A stretch of DNA of 33,113 bases from Clostridiales bacterium (GTDB lineage: Bacteria > Bacillota > Clostridia > Christensenellales > UBA3700), in NCBI GenBank assembly GCA_014799575.1, contig JAAVHS010000021.1:6877-39989 (forward strand), in the 5' to 3' direction. The notes under the pieces were generated by a model. That model did not search any database and was not told where the DNA came from. It saw only the letters and a program-made list of their open reading frames with translations. Position numbers and translations under genes: made by a program. Of this stretch, positions 18,382-28,614 are shown in pieces. How positions within the stretch are numbered: the first letter of the stretch is position 1; each line of letters opens with the position of its first letter.

Positions 18382-21300
18382 TTAATTCTCTTCGTCTTCA
18401 AACATATTGTCGAAGATGCTTTCGTCGTCTTTGTCGTCTGCGTCTTCTGCAAACGGATTGGTATCGGCAAAACTGAATATATCGTCGCTTCCGCCGAGGT
18501 CGAAGATATCGACTTCCTTATCCGGAGCGGCTTCTTTCTCTTCGTAGTAATCCGACTCGTCGTCTACCAATTCTCTGAGACCGATTTCCTCTTTGTTCTC
18601 GTTGAGTACGTTGACGTCAAGACCGAGAGCTTGGAATTCCTTTATCAATACCTTGAAGGATTCAGGTGTGCCCGGTTCGGTGATAGGCGCGCCCTTTACG
18701 ATAGATTCGTAAGTCTTTACTCTACCTACGACGTCGTCCGACTTGACGGTAAGTATCTCTTGCAATATATTTGCCGCGCCGTACGCTTCGAGAGCCCAAA
18801 CTTCCATTTCACCGAATCTCTGTCCGCCGAATTGCGCTTTACCGCCGAGAGGCTGTTGCGTAACAAGGCTGTACGGACCTGTGGATCTTGCGTGGATTTT
18901 CTCGTCAACCAAGTGACAAAGTTTGAGCATATACATATATCCGACCGTGACGGGGTTCTCGAATTTCTCGCCCGTTCTTCCGTCGTAGAGTTCGATTTTA
19001 CCGTTCTCAGGCAAACCGTTTTCTCTGAGAAGTTGCTTGATGTCTGCCTCAGTTGCTCCGTCGAATACCGGTGTGGAAATATGCCAACCGCACGCTTTCG
19101 CAACCAAGCCCAAGTGCACTTCAAGTACCTGACCGATGTTCATACGCGAAGGCACGCCCAACGGGTTGAGGACGATTTGAAGCGGAGTTCCGTCAGGCAT
19201 GAACGGCATATCTTCACGAGGTAATACTCTCGATACGACGCCCTTGTTTCCGTGACGACCTGACATCTTGTCGCCCACGCCGATTTTACGCTTTTGAGCG
19301 ATATATACTCTTACGAGTTTGCTTACGCCTGGCGAAAGCTCTTTGCTGTTTTCTTTGGTGAATACCTTTACGTCAACTACGATACCCGCTTGACCGTGAG
19401 GCAATCTCAAAGACGTATCTCTGACTTCTCTAGACTTCTCGCCGAAGATTGCTCTGAGCAATCTCTCTTCAGGAGTGAGTTCCGTTTCGCCCTTAGGCGT
19501 AACTCTACCTACCAAGATATCTCCGCTATGTACTTCAGCGCCCGGGATAATAATACCGTCTTCGTCAAGATATTTGAGCGCGTCGTCGCCGAGGTTCGGA
19601 ATATCTCTGGTGATTTGCTCTTCGCCGAGTTTCGTATCTCTGCTTTCGATTTCGTATTCTTCGATATGGATAGAAGTAAATACGTCGTCCTTTACCAAAT
19701 CTTCATTGATAAGGATAGCGTCCTCGTAGTTGTAACCTTCCCACGACATGTAGCCGATAAGAATGTTTCTACCCAAGGAAAGTTCTCCGTTGCAAGTAGA
19801 CGGACCGTCTGCAAGAACCATACCTTTCAATACTCTGTCGCCTTTCTTTACGATAGGCTTTTGAATTATACAAGTACCTGCGTTGGATCTTTCGAACTTT
19901 TGCAAGGTGTAAGTATCAAGACTTGTGTCGTCGCATCTTACGGTGATTACGCTCGAAGAGATATTCTCTACGTAACCGTCGTTACGAGCGATAACCATTA
20001 CGCCCGAGTCGTAAGCAATCTTATGCTCGATACCCGTACCGATCAACGGAGCTTCGGGTCTGAGAAGCGGAACTGCCTGACGTTGCATGTTCGAGCCCAT
20101 CAACGCTCTTGCCGTATCGTCGTTTTCGAGGAACGGGATAAGCGCTGCCGCTACGGATACGAGCTGCTTAGGCGATACGTCCATATAGTCTACTTTGTCT
20201 GCGTCGAACTCGCGGATGTCCGCTCTGTAACGGCAAGTAACACGCGGCGTTGCGAACGAACCGTCTTCGTTGAGTTGCGCGTTTGCTTGCGCAACGATAT
20301 ACTTGTCCTCTTCGTCTGCTTGCAAGTATACTACTTCGTCGGTAACTACGCCCTTGCTCTTGTCAACCTTGCGGTACGGAGCTTCGATAAATCCGTATTC
20401 GTTGACTCTTGCGTAAGTAGCAAGCGAGGAAATAAGACCGATATTTTGACCTTCAGGAGTCTCGATAGGACACATACGACCGTAGTGGGTGTGGTGTATA
20501 TCGCGGACTTCGAAGGACGCTCTTTCTCTATTCAAACCGCCCGGTCCGAGCGCGGAAAGTTTACGCTTGTGAGTAAGTTCCGCAATAGGATTGTGGTGGT
20601 CCATAAACTGCGACAACTGCGAGGAACAGAAGAATTCCTTGATTACAGCCGTGACAGGTTTAATATTTATAAACGTTTGAGCCTTGAATTCGCCCTCGTC
20701 TTGGGTGACAAGCATCTTCTCCTTGATGCCTCTGTCAAGTCTTGTAAGACCTATTCTGAATTGATTTTGCAACAACTCGCCGACCGAACGGATTCTTCTG
20801 TTTGCCAAGTGGTCGATGTTGTCCTTCTCGCCGAAGCCTACGGACAAGCCGAGGTTGTAACATACAGCCGAGAAAATATCGTCATTGGTAACGCACTTAA
20901 CGACCAACTTATCTCTGTTCTCAGGCAAAGCGATAGCCTTTTTGAGTTCTTCCATATCGGGATACTCGTTCATCAACGCTTTGAGAGCAGGATAATAAAC
21001 TTTCTCTTTAATTCCCAAATCCTTAGGGTCGCAATCTACGTATGCGGCCAAATCAACGGTGTTGTTGCCGATAAGTTTGAATTCCTTACCGTCTTTCTTC
21101 AAGAGATAAACTACGTTGATACCCGCATTTTGGATAGCGGTAGCGGTAGCGATATCGACTACTTCTCCTGCCGTAGCCATTACTTCGCCCGTCTCTTCGT
21201 TGACAACGTCTCTGGCGAGGGTGTTGCCTTCCATTCTCGTAGCCAAGCATAGTTTCTTGTTGACTTTATATCTTCCGACTCTCATCATATTATACTTTCT

Positions 21301-22092
21301 GTCGTCGTAGAAAGTGGAGTCGATAAGTTGAGCGATACCCTCTTGCGAAGGAATTTCACCCGGACGGAGACGCTTGTAGAGTTCTACTCTCGCTTCTTCC
21401 GTATTTTTCGTACTGTCTTTAGCAATGGTGTTGGAAAGAATTTCTTCGTTTCCGAATACCGAATAAATTTGCTCATCACTACTCAAACCGAGAGAACGCA
21501 ACAATACGGTAGCGGCAACTTTACGGTTGCGGTCTACGTTTACCCACAAAATACCGTTGGTGTCTTGCTTGAATTCCAACCAAGCGCCTCTGTTCGGCAT
21601 AATAGTGGTTTCGTATCTTTCGATTCCCGACTTGTCCACCGTGCTTACGCTGTAAACTCCGGGGCTTCTTACCAACTGGCTGACGATAACTCTTTCCGCG
21701 CCGTTGATAATGAAAGAACCGTTGTCGGTAATTATAGGCATATCACCCATAAATACTTCTTCTTCGGTAATTTCACCGGTAGCCTTGCGCACGAGCCTTA
21801 CCTTTACGCGAAGCGCTCTCGCATAGGTCGTGTCACGGTCTTTACATTCCTTGATAGAGTACTTGATTTCGTCGTCAAGTCTAAATCCGAGGTAATGCAA
21901 TTCGAATCTTCCGCCTCTATCGCAAACAGGCGAGAAATCGTCGAGGACTTCTTGGATACCCGTCGTAATAAATTGCTTGTAAGATTCTTTTTGTAGTTCG
22001 ATCAAATACGGAATTTCAAGAGGCTCGTGAATTTTGGAGAAACATTCGCGTTCCGTGTTGCCGTACTTGACTGTATGAGTTCTTTGAGGCAT
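18382..22092 (-). CDS. rpoB: DNA-directed RNA polymerase subunit beta
   Basis: 1236 aa; [77 protein letters not shown]-terminal [15 protein letters not shown]. Confidence 0.99.
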   Translation of the reverse strand: MPQRTHTVKYGNTERECFSKIHEPLEIPYLIELQKESYKQFITTGIQEVLDDFSPVCDRGGRFELHYLGFRLDDEIKYSIKECKDRDTTYARALRVKVRLVRKATGEITEEEVFMGDMPIITDNGSFIINGAERVIVSQLVRSPGVYSVSTVDKSGIERYETTIMPNRGAWLEFKQDTNGILWVNVDRNRKVAATVLLRSLGLSSDEQIYSVFGNEEILSNTIAKDSTKNTEEARVELYKRLRPGEIPSQEGIAQLIDSTFYDDRKYNMMRVGRYKVNKKLCLATRMEGNTLARDVVNEETGEVMATAGEVVDIATATAIQNAGINVVYLLKKDGKEFKLIGNNTVDLAAYVDCDPKDLGIKEKVYYPALKALMNEYPDMEELKKAIALPENRDKLVVKCVTNDDIFSAVCYNLGLSVGFGEKDNIDHLANRRIRSVGELLQNQFRIGLTRLDRGIKEKMLVTQDEGEFKAQTFINIKPVTAVIKEFFCSSQLSQFMDHHNPIAELTHKRKLSALGPGGLNRERASFEVRDIHHTHYGRMCPIETPEGQNIGLISSLATYARVNEYGFIEAPYRKVDKSKGVVTDEVVYLQADEEDKYIVAQANAQLNEDGSFATPRVTCRYRADIREFDADKVDYMDVSPKQLVSVAAALIPFLENDDTARALMGSNMQRQAVPLLRPEAPLIGTGIEHKIAYDSGVMVIARNDGYVENISSSVITVRCDDTSLDTYTLQKFERSNAGTCIIQKPIVKKGDRVLKGMVLADGPSTCNGELSLGRNILIGYMSWEGYNYEDAILINEDLVKDDVFTSIHIEEYEIESRDTKLGEEQITRDIPNLGDDALKYLDEDGIIIPGAEVHSGDILVGRVTPKGETELTPEERLLRAIFGEKSREVRDTSLRLPHGQAGIVVDVKVFTKENSKELSPGVSKLVRVYIAQKRKIGVGDKMSGRHGNKGVVSRVLPREDMPFMPDGTPLQIVLNPLGVPSRMNIGQVLEVHLGLVAKACGWHISTPVFDGATEADIKQLLRENGLPENGKIELYDGRTGEKFENPVTVGYMYMLKLCHLVDEKIHARSTGPYSLVTQQPLGGKAQFGGQRFGEMEVWALEAYGAANILQEILTVKSDDVVGRVKTYESIVKGAPITEPGTPESFKVLIKEFQALGLDVNVLNENKEEIGLRELVDDESDYYEEKEAAPDKEVDIFDLGGSDDIFSFADTNPFAEDADDKDDESIFDNMFEDEEN

Positions 22093-22203
22093 ATCTTACC
22101 CTCCTTAAAAATTTTCGAAATCTGATGATTATCGCCTTCCTTTTCGCGTATTTTAACGTCAAAATAGGCTAATTTGGCATTTTACATAATCATACAATTA
22201 TAG

Positions 22204-22232
22204 ATTGTAACAAAAGACGCAACTCTTGTCAA
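22204..22232 (-). promoter_or_regulatory. Putative rpoBC promoter
   Basis: Minus strand TTGACA-17 nt-TACAAT, about 110 nt upstream of rpoB. Confidence 0.65.
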
Positions 22233-22303
22233 CTAAAATTATTAAAAATATATTAAATTTTATTTCTTTTCGCGATTAAATAAGAGCGACGTTAGCTGTG
22301 AAA

Positions 22304-22341
22304 AATTTTTTATAATATATATGGAATTTTTTATAATATAT
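22304..22341. repeat. Two exact 17-nt direct repeats AATTTTTTATAATATAT with a 21-bp period
   Basis: Copies at 22304-22320 and 22325-22341 in the rpoB / rqcP divergent intergenic region. Confidence 0.9.
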
Positions 22342-22430
22342 CCGCAATTTTATGTAAAATTTTTGTAAAACAAACTGCCCCATAAGGCGATATTTCTCTA
22401 TCTTATCGCATATTTTATTTAGCGTTTATA

Positions 22431-22459
22431 TTGAATTATATAAATATATTTGTTATAAT
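22431..22459 (+). promoter_or_regulatory. Putative promoter of the rqcP-ispDF pair
   Basis: TTGAAT-17 nt-TATAAT, about 50 nt upstream of the ATG at 22511. Confidence 0.55.
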
Positions 22460-22510
22460 AAATAATATAATAATTATAATATTATTCAATTAAATGAATT
22501 GAGGTGCGAT

Positions 22511-22762
22511 ATGAGATTGGATAAATTTCTCAAAGTATCGAGAATAATAAAGCGCAGGACGGTCGCCAACGAGGCGTGCGACAGCGGTCGCGTGCAAATC
22601 AACGGTAGACCTGCCAAAGCGGGAGCGCAAGTGAAAGTCGGCGACGAAGTCGTATTGTTTTTCGGCGACAAACAATTTGCATTCAGAATATTGCAAGTGA
22701 TTGAAAACGCAAAAAAACAAGAGTGTAGCGATATGTACGAGGTAATTACCGATGAAGTTTGA
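22511..22762 (+). CDS. rqcP: S4-domain RNA-binding protein, RqcP/YabO (Hsp15) family
   Basis: MRLDKFLKVSRIIKRRTVANEACDSGRVQINGRPAKAGAQVKVGDEVVLFFG; ATG at 22511 (the track's 22499 is an upstream TTG) with AGGTG upstream. Confidence 0.88.
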   Translation: MRLDKFLKVSRIIKRRTVANEACDSGRVQINGRPAKAGAQVKVGDEVVLFFGDKQFAFRILQVIENAKKQECSDMYEVITDEV

Positions 22763-23870
22763 CGTAATACTCGCCTGTGGCGGTAGAGGAGATAGGTGCA
22801 ATCTCGGATACAACAAACTCGCCTTTAATATAGGCGGAATAAGCGTGCTTGAAAAGACTCTGTCTTGCTTCTATCACGAGGATATAGAGAAAATTATCAT
22901 ATCGCATAATAAAAACGATATCGATTGGATAAAGTCTCTCCCCCTACCCGACAACGCTATTCTATGCCAAGGCGGCGATACTCGCTCTCAGTCTATTTCC
23001 AACGCGCTACAACTTGTCGAGAGCGAATACGTAATAATCCATGACGGCGCAAGACCTTTCCTTCCCCGTCAGTGTCTGCTTGACGGCATGAGCGACGCTA
23101 CCCAATACGGCACGAGCGTACTATATACGCCTAGCGTAGATTCATTGAGAGTATTATCGGGAGAAACGTCACAACCCATTGACAGGTCAAGCGTAGTAAG
23201 AATACAGACTCCGCAGATATTCAAGACGGAAGAGATAAAGAAAGCGTACTCGCTTGCGGGCGAGAATATGCAATTCAGCGACGACGCTACGCTTTACGAA
23301 CAGTACGTCAAGAAGAACGTACACCTCACGAAAGGAAGCGAAAGCAATATCAAGATTACCACGCAAGAGGACTGCAAAAAAGCAATAGGAAACGACTTAC
23401 TCATCGGCAACGGCTGGGATACTCACCGACTTGACTTTAACAGGGACTTGATACTCGGCGGAATAAAGATACCGCACGACAAAGGTCTTGTCGCGCACAG
23501 CGACGGCGACGTGCTTATCCACGCGATTATGGACGCGATACTTTCGGCTATGCACGAGCGAGATATCGGCGTACTCTTCCCCGATACAGACGATAAGTAT
23601 AAGAATATCAGCAGCGTAAAACTTCTTCAAGAGGTATTAAATCTTGTCAAATCGAAAGAACTTGCCGTAAAATCGGTAAGCGCGGTAGTTATGGCGCAAA
23701 AGCCAAAACTATCCCCTCACATTCCTATAATTCAAAACAACCTTGCAAAGATAATCGGAATTGACGACGACCTCGTAAGCATTTCCGCCACCACCACCGA
23801 AAAACTCGGTATGACCGGTCGCGAAGAAGGTATAAGCGTAAGTAGCGTTGCGGTGTTGTACAAAAATTAG
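22752..23870 (+). CDS. ispDF: Bifunctional IspD/IspF (MEP cytidylyltransferase / MECDP synthase)
   Basis: N-terminal half ILACGGRGDRCNLGYNKLAF...VIIHDGARPFL...VRIQTPQIF; C-terminal half IGNGWDTHRLDFNRDLILGGIKIPHDKGLVAHSDGDVLIHAIMDAILSAMHERDIGVLFPDTDDKYKNISS. Confidence 0.92.
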   Translation: MKFDVILACGGRGDRCNLGYNKLAFNIGGISVLEKTLSCFYHEDIEKIIISHNKNDIDWIKSLPLPDNAILCQGGDTRSQSISNALQLVESEYVIIHDGARPFLPRQCLLDGMSDATQYGTSVLYTPSVDSLRVLSGETSQPIDRSSVVRIQTPQIFKTEEIKKAYSLAGENMQFSDDATLYEQYVKKNVHLTKGSESNIKITTQEDCKKAIGNDLLIGNGWDTHRLDFNRDLILGGIKIPHDKGLVAHSDGDVLIHAIMDAILSAMHERDIGVLFPDTDDKYKNISSVKLLQEVLNLVKSKELAVKSVSAVVMAQKPKLSPHIPIIQNNLAKIIGIDDDLVSISATTTEKLGMTGREEGISVSSVAVLYKN

Positions 23871-24205
23871 TTTTCGCTTTTCTCTGCATCTGAAAGCACT
23901 TGCTTTCTCTCCGCAAGAAATTCTTTAAGACTTTTTATATATTTCTTAATAAGAATAATTTCAGAAAACACCAATACGGCAACTACTCCAAGTGAGATTA
24001 TTGTCAATATAAGCGCGGGAAAAATCCTTGTGCTTTCCAACATAAAACTTGCCACGACGTATTTTGCCGAAGTGACGAAGATGAGCAAAGCCATTATTGC
24101 GACGGCAAGAACGCCCAACACACCTATTACGCTGAACGGCGTAACGAATAGCCATTGATATAAAAGCATATCTTTTTTTGCCTTGTCTTTACTCTTGTTT
24201 TCCAT
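23867..24205 (-). CDS. Small hypothetical membrane protein
   Basis: 112 aa with three hydrophobic segments; stop overlaps the convergent ispDF stop. Confidence 0.65.
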   Translation of the reverse strand: MENKSKDKAKKDMLLYQWLFVTPFSVIGVLGVLAVAIMALLIFVTSAKYVVASFMLESTRIFPALILTIISLGVVAVLVFSEIILIKKYIKSLKEFLAERKQVLSDAEKSEN

Positions 24206-24267
24206 ATAATAATTTTAGCATAGTATTTGCGATTTGAAAAGAGTTTTTTCGCTAGAATATAATGAAC

Positions 24268-24347
24268 AAAAAAACCTCGTTCGGCGAAGAGTGAGATAGA
24301 CAAAAAGATGCCGCTTTACTTTTGTCTAGATTCGCTCTTCAACGAAC
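24268..24347 (-). terminator. Long imperfect hairpin terminator of the permease gene, overlapping its stop codon
   Basis: Minus strand GTTCG-TT-GAAGAG-CGAATC-TAGACAAAA ... TTTTTGTCTA-TCTCA-CTCTTC-GC-CGAAC-GAGG-TTTTTTT. Confidence 0.7.
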
Positions 24348-25397
24348 AATTATAAAATGCAACGCTATTGCTATCACTAATGCGAAAGCGAACAATCCGC
24401 CGGTAATTGCAAGATTTTGCTTGAAATTCTTGTTGGTCTTGAACAAGTACGCAATACCCAAACCTGCGTTGACGATAAGTCCGCCAAGACAAGACCCGAA
24501 AGAAATCGTATTGGATAGGAACAACTCCGTTATGATTACGCTTGACGCGCAATTGGGAATAAGTCCGACTAGCGTCACGATAATAGGTTGCAACACTCCG
24601 CTTTTGGACATAAACTCGGCAAGACGCTCCGCTCCGATAAAATATATCAACGTACCCATAATAAAATTGATTATGAATATGTAAGCCAAAATTTTGAGCG
24701 TATGCAAGAGCGGATGCACCAGATACTTCTTGACGTCGCTTTCCTTCTCGTCGTCGATATGATGTCCGCAACAACCCTTGTGTATATCTACTTCTTCGTC
24801 TTCCTCTTCGTGTTCATGCTCGTGGTCATGGTCGTGATCATGAGCATTTCCTTCATTCGCATTTACAAACACGTCGGCAGTCAAAGTCGATTGCTCTTCC
24901 TCGTGATCATGTTCGTGTTTATGCTCGTGTTCAACGGCTTGTCCGTCGTGGCTGTGAGAATTTTCCTCAGCGACTTGCTCAGTTTTCACTTTCTTCTTTT
25001 GAACGTTGTGTATAATCAAATCTACCGCGTAGCCTGCGATAAGCGCAAGAATGAGTTTTGCCCCGATTAGCATAAGAAGTTTTAACCAAACGCCTTTTTG
25101 ATTGAGCGATGAAAAGAGTATCGGAAGGGCTTCGTCCGACGTCGCGATAAACACAGCAAGCAACGCGCCGACGGTGATTTGTCTTTTTGAATACAAATCG
25201 GACGCAAGCACGGAAAAACCGCACTGCGGAACAATACCGAAGCAAGAGCCTACGGCAACCGAATATTTAGATTTCAACTTCGAGTGCATTTTAGATGCGA
25301 TTTTCTGCTCTACGAGTTCTATCAATATATAAAATATTAAAAGCACCCAAGAGAGTTTAAGCGTATCCAAAAATGCATCAAGCAACACTTCCCACAT
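24339..25397 (-). CDS. Putative metal exporter, ArsP_2-like multi-TM permease with His-rich cytoplasmic loop
   Basis: 352 aa; two hydrophobic halves with paired GIVPQCGFSV / GLIPNCASSV motifs and a central HSHDGQAVEHEHKHEHDHEEE...HDHDHDHEHEHEEEDEEVDIHKGCCGHH segment. Confidence 0.8.
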   Translation of the reverse strand: MWEVLLDAFLDTLKLSWVLLIFYILIELVEQKIASKMHSKLKSKYSVAVGSCFGIVPQCGFSVLASDLYSKRQITVGALLAVFIATSDEALPILFSSLNQKGVWLKLLMLIGAKLILALIAGYAVDLIIHNVQKKKVKTEQVAEENSHSHDGQAVEHEHKHEHDHEEEQSTLTADVFVNANEGNAHDHDHDHEHEHEEEDEEVDIHKGCCGHHIDDEKESDVKKYLVHPLLHTLKILAYIFIINFIMGTLIYFIGAERLAEFMSKSGVLQPIIVTLVGLIPNCASSVIITELFLSNTISFGSCLGGLIVNAGLGIAYLFKTNKNFKQNLAITGGLFAFALVIAIALHFIIVR

Positions 25398-25408
25398 ATT
25401 TATCCTTT

Positions 25409-27808
25409 TTATCCGAATACAAACATAACTTTCGTATATTCATATACCGCGCTGCTTTCAAATAAGAAATAACTCGTCACATTAATCTTCGGTCTATTAG
25501 ATGGCAACAAACCTCTTCTATAATATAAAATATCCCAAGCGCTAGACAATAAATTGCTAATTACGTTAGACGTTATACCGCTTACAGCCACGCCGTCTAT
25601 TTTAACGTTGGGGTTTATCATTACTTCGAAAGAACTTCCGTCAATCGCCAAAGCGTCGAAATTCACGTCAATATGGTCGAGCAAATAACTCAACTCCGCG
25701 TCGCTGTCGATATAAAAGTCCGCCGTATTGTTGTTAATTTCTATCTTGCTAGAGGAATAATAATTTTTTTCGTCAAACTTGGTGTCCGCCAAGTAGTATA
25801 GATAGTTTTGTCTGCCGTATCCGTCTCTCGTTCTATCCGCGTCAGTAAAGAGGAAATATTTATACAAAATATATTCGCTCAGGACGTTGTCAGGTCCTTG
25901 CGCGTACGCATTACCCCACGTTGCGTCGGTCAAATACCAATCTCCGCTCAACCGAATCTTATTCCAAGCGTGACCGCCGTCGAACCTCTCGCCCGTAACT
26001 CTAACGCAGTCAATACCCTCGATTGCGCACATTACAGAATAGGCTTTGGATATACCGTCGCATACCGCCGAGCCTCTCAATACCCCCTCTAAATAGAACG
26101 CGTCAAAAAGATACGTCGTATTGCTATCGGAAGCCAATTGTCCGATTTGCGTACTCGTATCGGGATAAGCGACCGCATTATCGTACTGCACGTTGAGGAT
26201 TATCCACTCGAAGATTGCCCTTGCCTTATCCACGTCGCTCATAGTGTCATCGCAGATTTCACGCATAATGCTTCTGAATTGATTGTAAATGCTCTCCGCC
26301 TTAGAGCCTTCCTTTGGCAATGGACGGTAGCCGTGCGAGAGAATGTAGAAGAGTTGATTTGACGTCTCGACCTCAAAAGCGTCTTCCACAAAATCTATCG
26401 GAAATTTATCAAAGCCGTCGTCTCTTCCATTTGATTTAAGCGCGAAAATATTTCCTATCTGCGGAGTAAAGTCATCTTCATCCGTCGAGTACATCGACGC
26501 TTCTCTGCCATCCTTTACGTTGTCCTGTGTAAGGGCAATTTTAAAACCGCCGTTTTGGCATTCATAGCCTATCGCCGCCATTCTTGGATAAGTCGTCGCT
26601 ATCAACGCATTGCTGATTTCATCTCTGATATCATCAGGCCTCGTCTTGTAAGTAATGGAGACGAATTCATTGACGTCAATAAGACGGTTATTTCTATCAA
26701 TTCTGCTGACTATATTAAAATAACAGACGTAATCTATATACGCGACAAGTTCTTCAAATGAATCTATCGACACGTTATCGGACATAAACTCGTCCGCGTA
26801 GCCCAAAAATCCCGCGCGCAAGACTTCTTCCCACTGCGCGTAAACGACTAAGTTTTCATTGGGCATTTCGCGGAAAAAGTATCTTGTAGAATAATTGCCG
26901 TCGGCGTACCACACCAACTTATGTAACGCGCCGTCAATTTCTTTTGTCTGTGCATACTGCGAGTTCAGATACTCAACGTTTTCTTCGGGCATAAATAAAT
27001 CAGTCGCTACTTCGTTTGCGCCGTCGGGCACACGGTATTCAATTGTCTTTGCGGTATAGTCTACAAACTTAGCGTAAAGATTGAGATTTCGCGAATAGCC
27101 TTCAAGACTTGTAATTCTCTCTTTATGCTCGCTATCTAAATACCAACCTGCGAATTGCATACCCGATAGTTTGGCGTCTTTTAAAGTGAAGTAATCTTCG
27201 ACTGTATACTCGCTTAGATTGTTCGAATCGTTGGTCGCTCCGTCCAAATTATAAGTTATGTGATAAATCGTCGCGACGTAATTCGCCACGAATTCTCCGC
27301 TTGACGGCAAATTTGCAACATCGTCAAAATCGACAGGCTGTGAATCTAAAGTCCAATAGAGAAATTCATATCCCGTCTTTTCAACCGTCGGTGGCGTTAT
27401 CAAATCCTTTGACGCGACTGCCTGCAAAGTTTCTCCGTCGACTTTATCCGCGCCGTTGACGTTGAACGTATACTGATATCCTATGTCAAACGTCGCGCTT
27501 ACGCTTCCGATATAATCGCCCACGCCCACCGCTTTTACGCTTGCCTTACCGGCGTTTACGTTGTCGGAATAAGTGAGAGTATAATTTTCAGCGTCGACGA
27601 TTTTATCTCTATGCTTGACGGTTACGCTCGGCTTGATTTCCTCGCCTGTGTAAACGTAGAACGTATTTTCAAATACTATTTCGCTGTCGCTGTCGAGATT
27701 TATTTTGCCCAAAGGTGAAGAAAAATCAAAGCAGGCGCCCATTAGTACGAGCGTCGCCAATAGAATAACAAATATTAAGCTGAATAATATTTTTTTGTTG
27801 CTCTTCAT
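25409..27808 (-). CDS. Secreted lipoprotein with InlB-type repeats and a transglutaminase-like domain
   Basis: Signal peptide/lipobox LATLVLMGACFD; repeat ITYNLDGATNDSN...FAGWYLDSEHKERITSL...LYAKF; transglutaminase-like SAVCDGISKAYSVMC...GGHAWNKI...WYLTDATWG (Cys-His-Asp). Confidence 0.87.
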   Translation of the reverse strand: MKSNKKILFSLIFVILLATLVLMGACFDFSSPLGKINLDSDSEIVFENTFYVYTGEEIKPSVTVKHRDKIVDAENYTLTYSDNVNAGKASVKAVGVGDYIGSVSATFDIGYQYTFNVNGADKVDGETLQAVASKDLITPPTVEKTGYEFLYWTLDSQPVDFDDVANLPSSGEFVANYVATIYHITYNLDGATNDSNNLSEYTVEDYFTLKDAKLSGMQFAGWYLDSEHKERITSLEGYSRNLNLYAKFVDYTAKTIEYRVPDGANEVATDLFMPEENVEYLNSQYAQTKEIDGALHKLVWYADGNYSTRYFFREMPNENLVVYAQWEEVLRAGFLGYADEFMSDNVSIDSFEELVAYIDYVCYFNIVSRIDRNNRLIDVNEFVSITYKTRPDDIRDEISNALIATTYPRMAAIGYECQNGGFKIALTQDNVKDGREASMYSTDEDDFTPQIGNIFALKSNGRDDGFDKFPIDFVEDAFEVETSNQLFYILSHGYRPLPKEGSKAESIYNQFRSIMREICDDTMSDVDKARAIFEWIILNVQYDNAVAYPDTSTQIGQLASDSNTTYLFDAFYLEGVLRGSAVCDGISKAYSVMCAIEGIDCVRVTGERFDGGHAWNKIRLSGDWYLTDATWGNAYAQGPDNVLSEYILYKYFLFTDADRTRDGYGRQNYLYYLADTKFDEKNYYSSSKIEINNNTADFYIDSDAELSYLLDHIDVNFDALAIDGSSFEVMINPNVKIDGVAVSGITSNVISNLLSSAWDILYYRRGLLPSNRPKINVTSYFLFESSAVYEYTKVMFVFG

Positions 27809-27823
27809 TCTTACCCTTTGTCT

Positions 27824-28504
27824 TTAATTCTTTTTAGGAAGATATGCGACCACTCTGTATATGGGCATATCCATTTGAGCAAATTTGAGTTCGTGCTCCG
27901 TCATAATATTGTCTATGCAGTCGGAATTCAGCAGGTCAAGGCTTACGTCTTTGAGATGAAAACCGCTTTGCGAGTATTCGGCTATCGAGAACTCAAACAG
28001 CGACTTGCTGTCCGTCTTTTGATGAATCTCCCCGCCGTCCGTGAGAAGTCTGGAATATATCTCCAAAAACTTTCTATGCGTAAGCCTCTGCTTTTCGTAC
28101 CCCTTTTGCGGAAGAGGCGTGGAAAAATTGAGATAGATTTTCGACACGCTGTGATTTGGAAAATAACTCTCCAAGCACTCCGCTCTGATTATCATAAATC
28201 TTACGTTGGGGATATTGAACTTTTTTGCCTTCTCGCACGCTTCGACGATGACGTTGGACAACATCTCTATCGCGATATAATTGACGTTTGGATTTTTGGT
28301 AGCAAGTTCGCAAATAAACTGACCTTTACCGCAACCGATTTCCAACTCAACGGGATTGTCGTTGCCAAACGTCTTGACAAAGTCTATATAGTCCTTTTTC
28401 TCGACGGAAGTCTTCATATTCAAATCGAGTATCGTGCGCTCGATAATATAATCGTTGACCGCAGCCAAACGCTCGTCTAGATTATGCTTTCTTCTCATTC
28501 GCAT
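27824..28504 (-). CDS. trmB: tRNA (guanine-N7-)-methyltransferase family protein, divergent signature motif
   Basis: VELEIGCGKGQFICELATKNPNVNYIAIEM...KIYLNFSTPLPQKGYEKQRLTHRKFLEIYSRLLTDGGEIHQKTDSKSLFEFS. Confidence 0.87.
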   Translation of the reverse strand: MRMRRKHNLDERLAAVNDYIIERTILDLNMKTSVEKKDYIDFVKTFGNDNPVELEIGCGKGQFICELATKNPNVNYIAIEMLSNVIVEACEKAKKFNIPNVRFMIIRAECLESYFPNHSVSKIYLNFSTPLPQKGYEKQRLTHRKFLEIYSRLLTDGGEIHQKTDSKSLFEFSIAEYSQSGFHLKDVSLDLLNSDCIDNIMTEHELKFAQMDMPIYRVVAYLPKKN

Positions 28505-28614
28505 ACGCCAAAACTTCTCCGTCGAATTTATAATACTATTCTATCATTAAAAAGTTACGTTTGTCTATATCTTTTATTATATATAAAAAAGTAAAATTTT
28601 GCTACTTCCGCTTG

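Noticed and set aside
20480-20640. Possible rifampicin-resistance substitutions in RpoB
   Set aside because: Key positions in [22 protein letters not shown] (D, H and S equivalents) look wild type.
19294-21252. 652-aa plus-strand ORF
   Set aside because: Fully antisense to rpoB; a by-product of codon usage with few antisense stops.
27818-28480. 220-aa plus-strand ORF
   Set aside because: Antisense to trmB, which has clear methyltransferase motifs.
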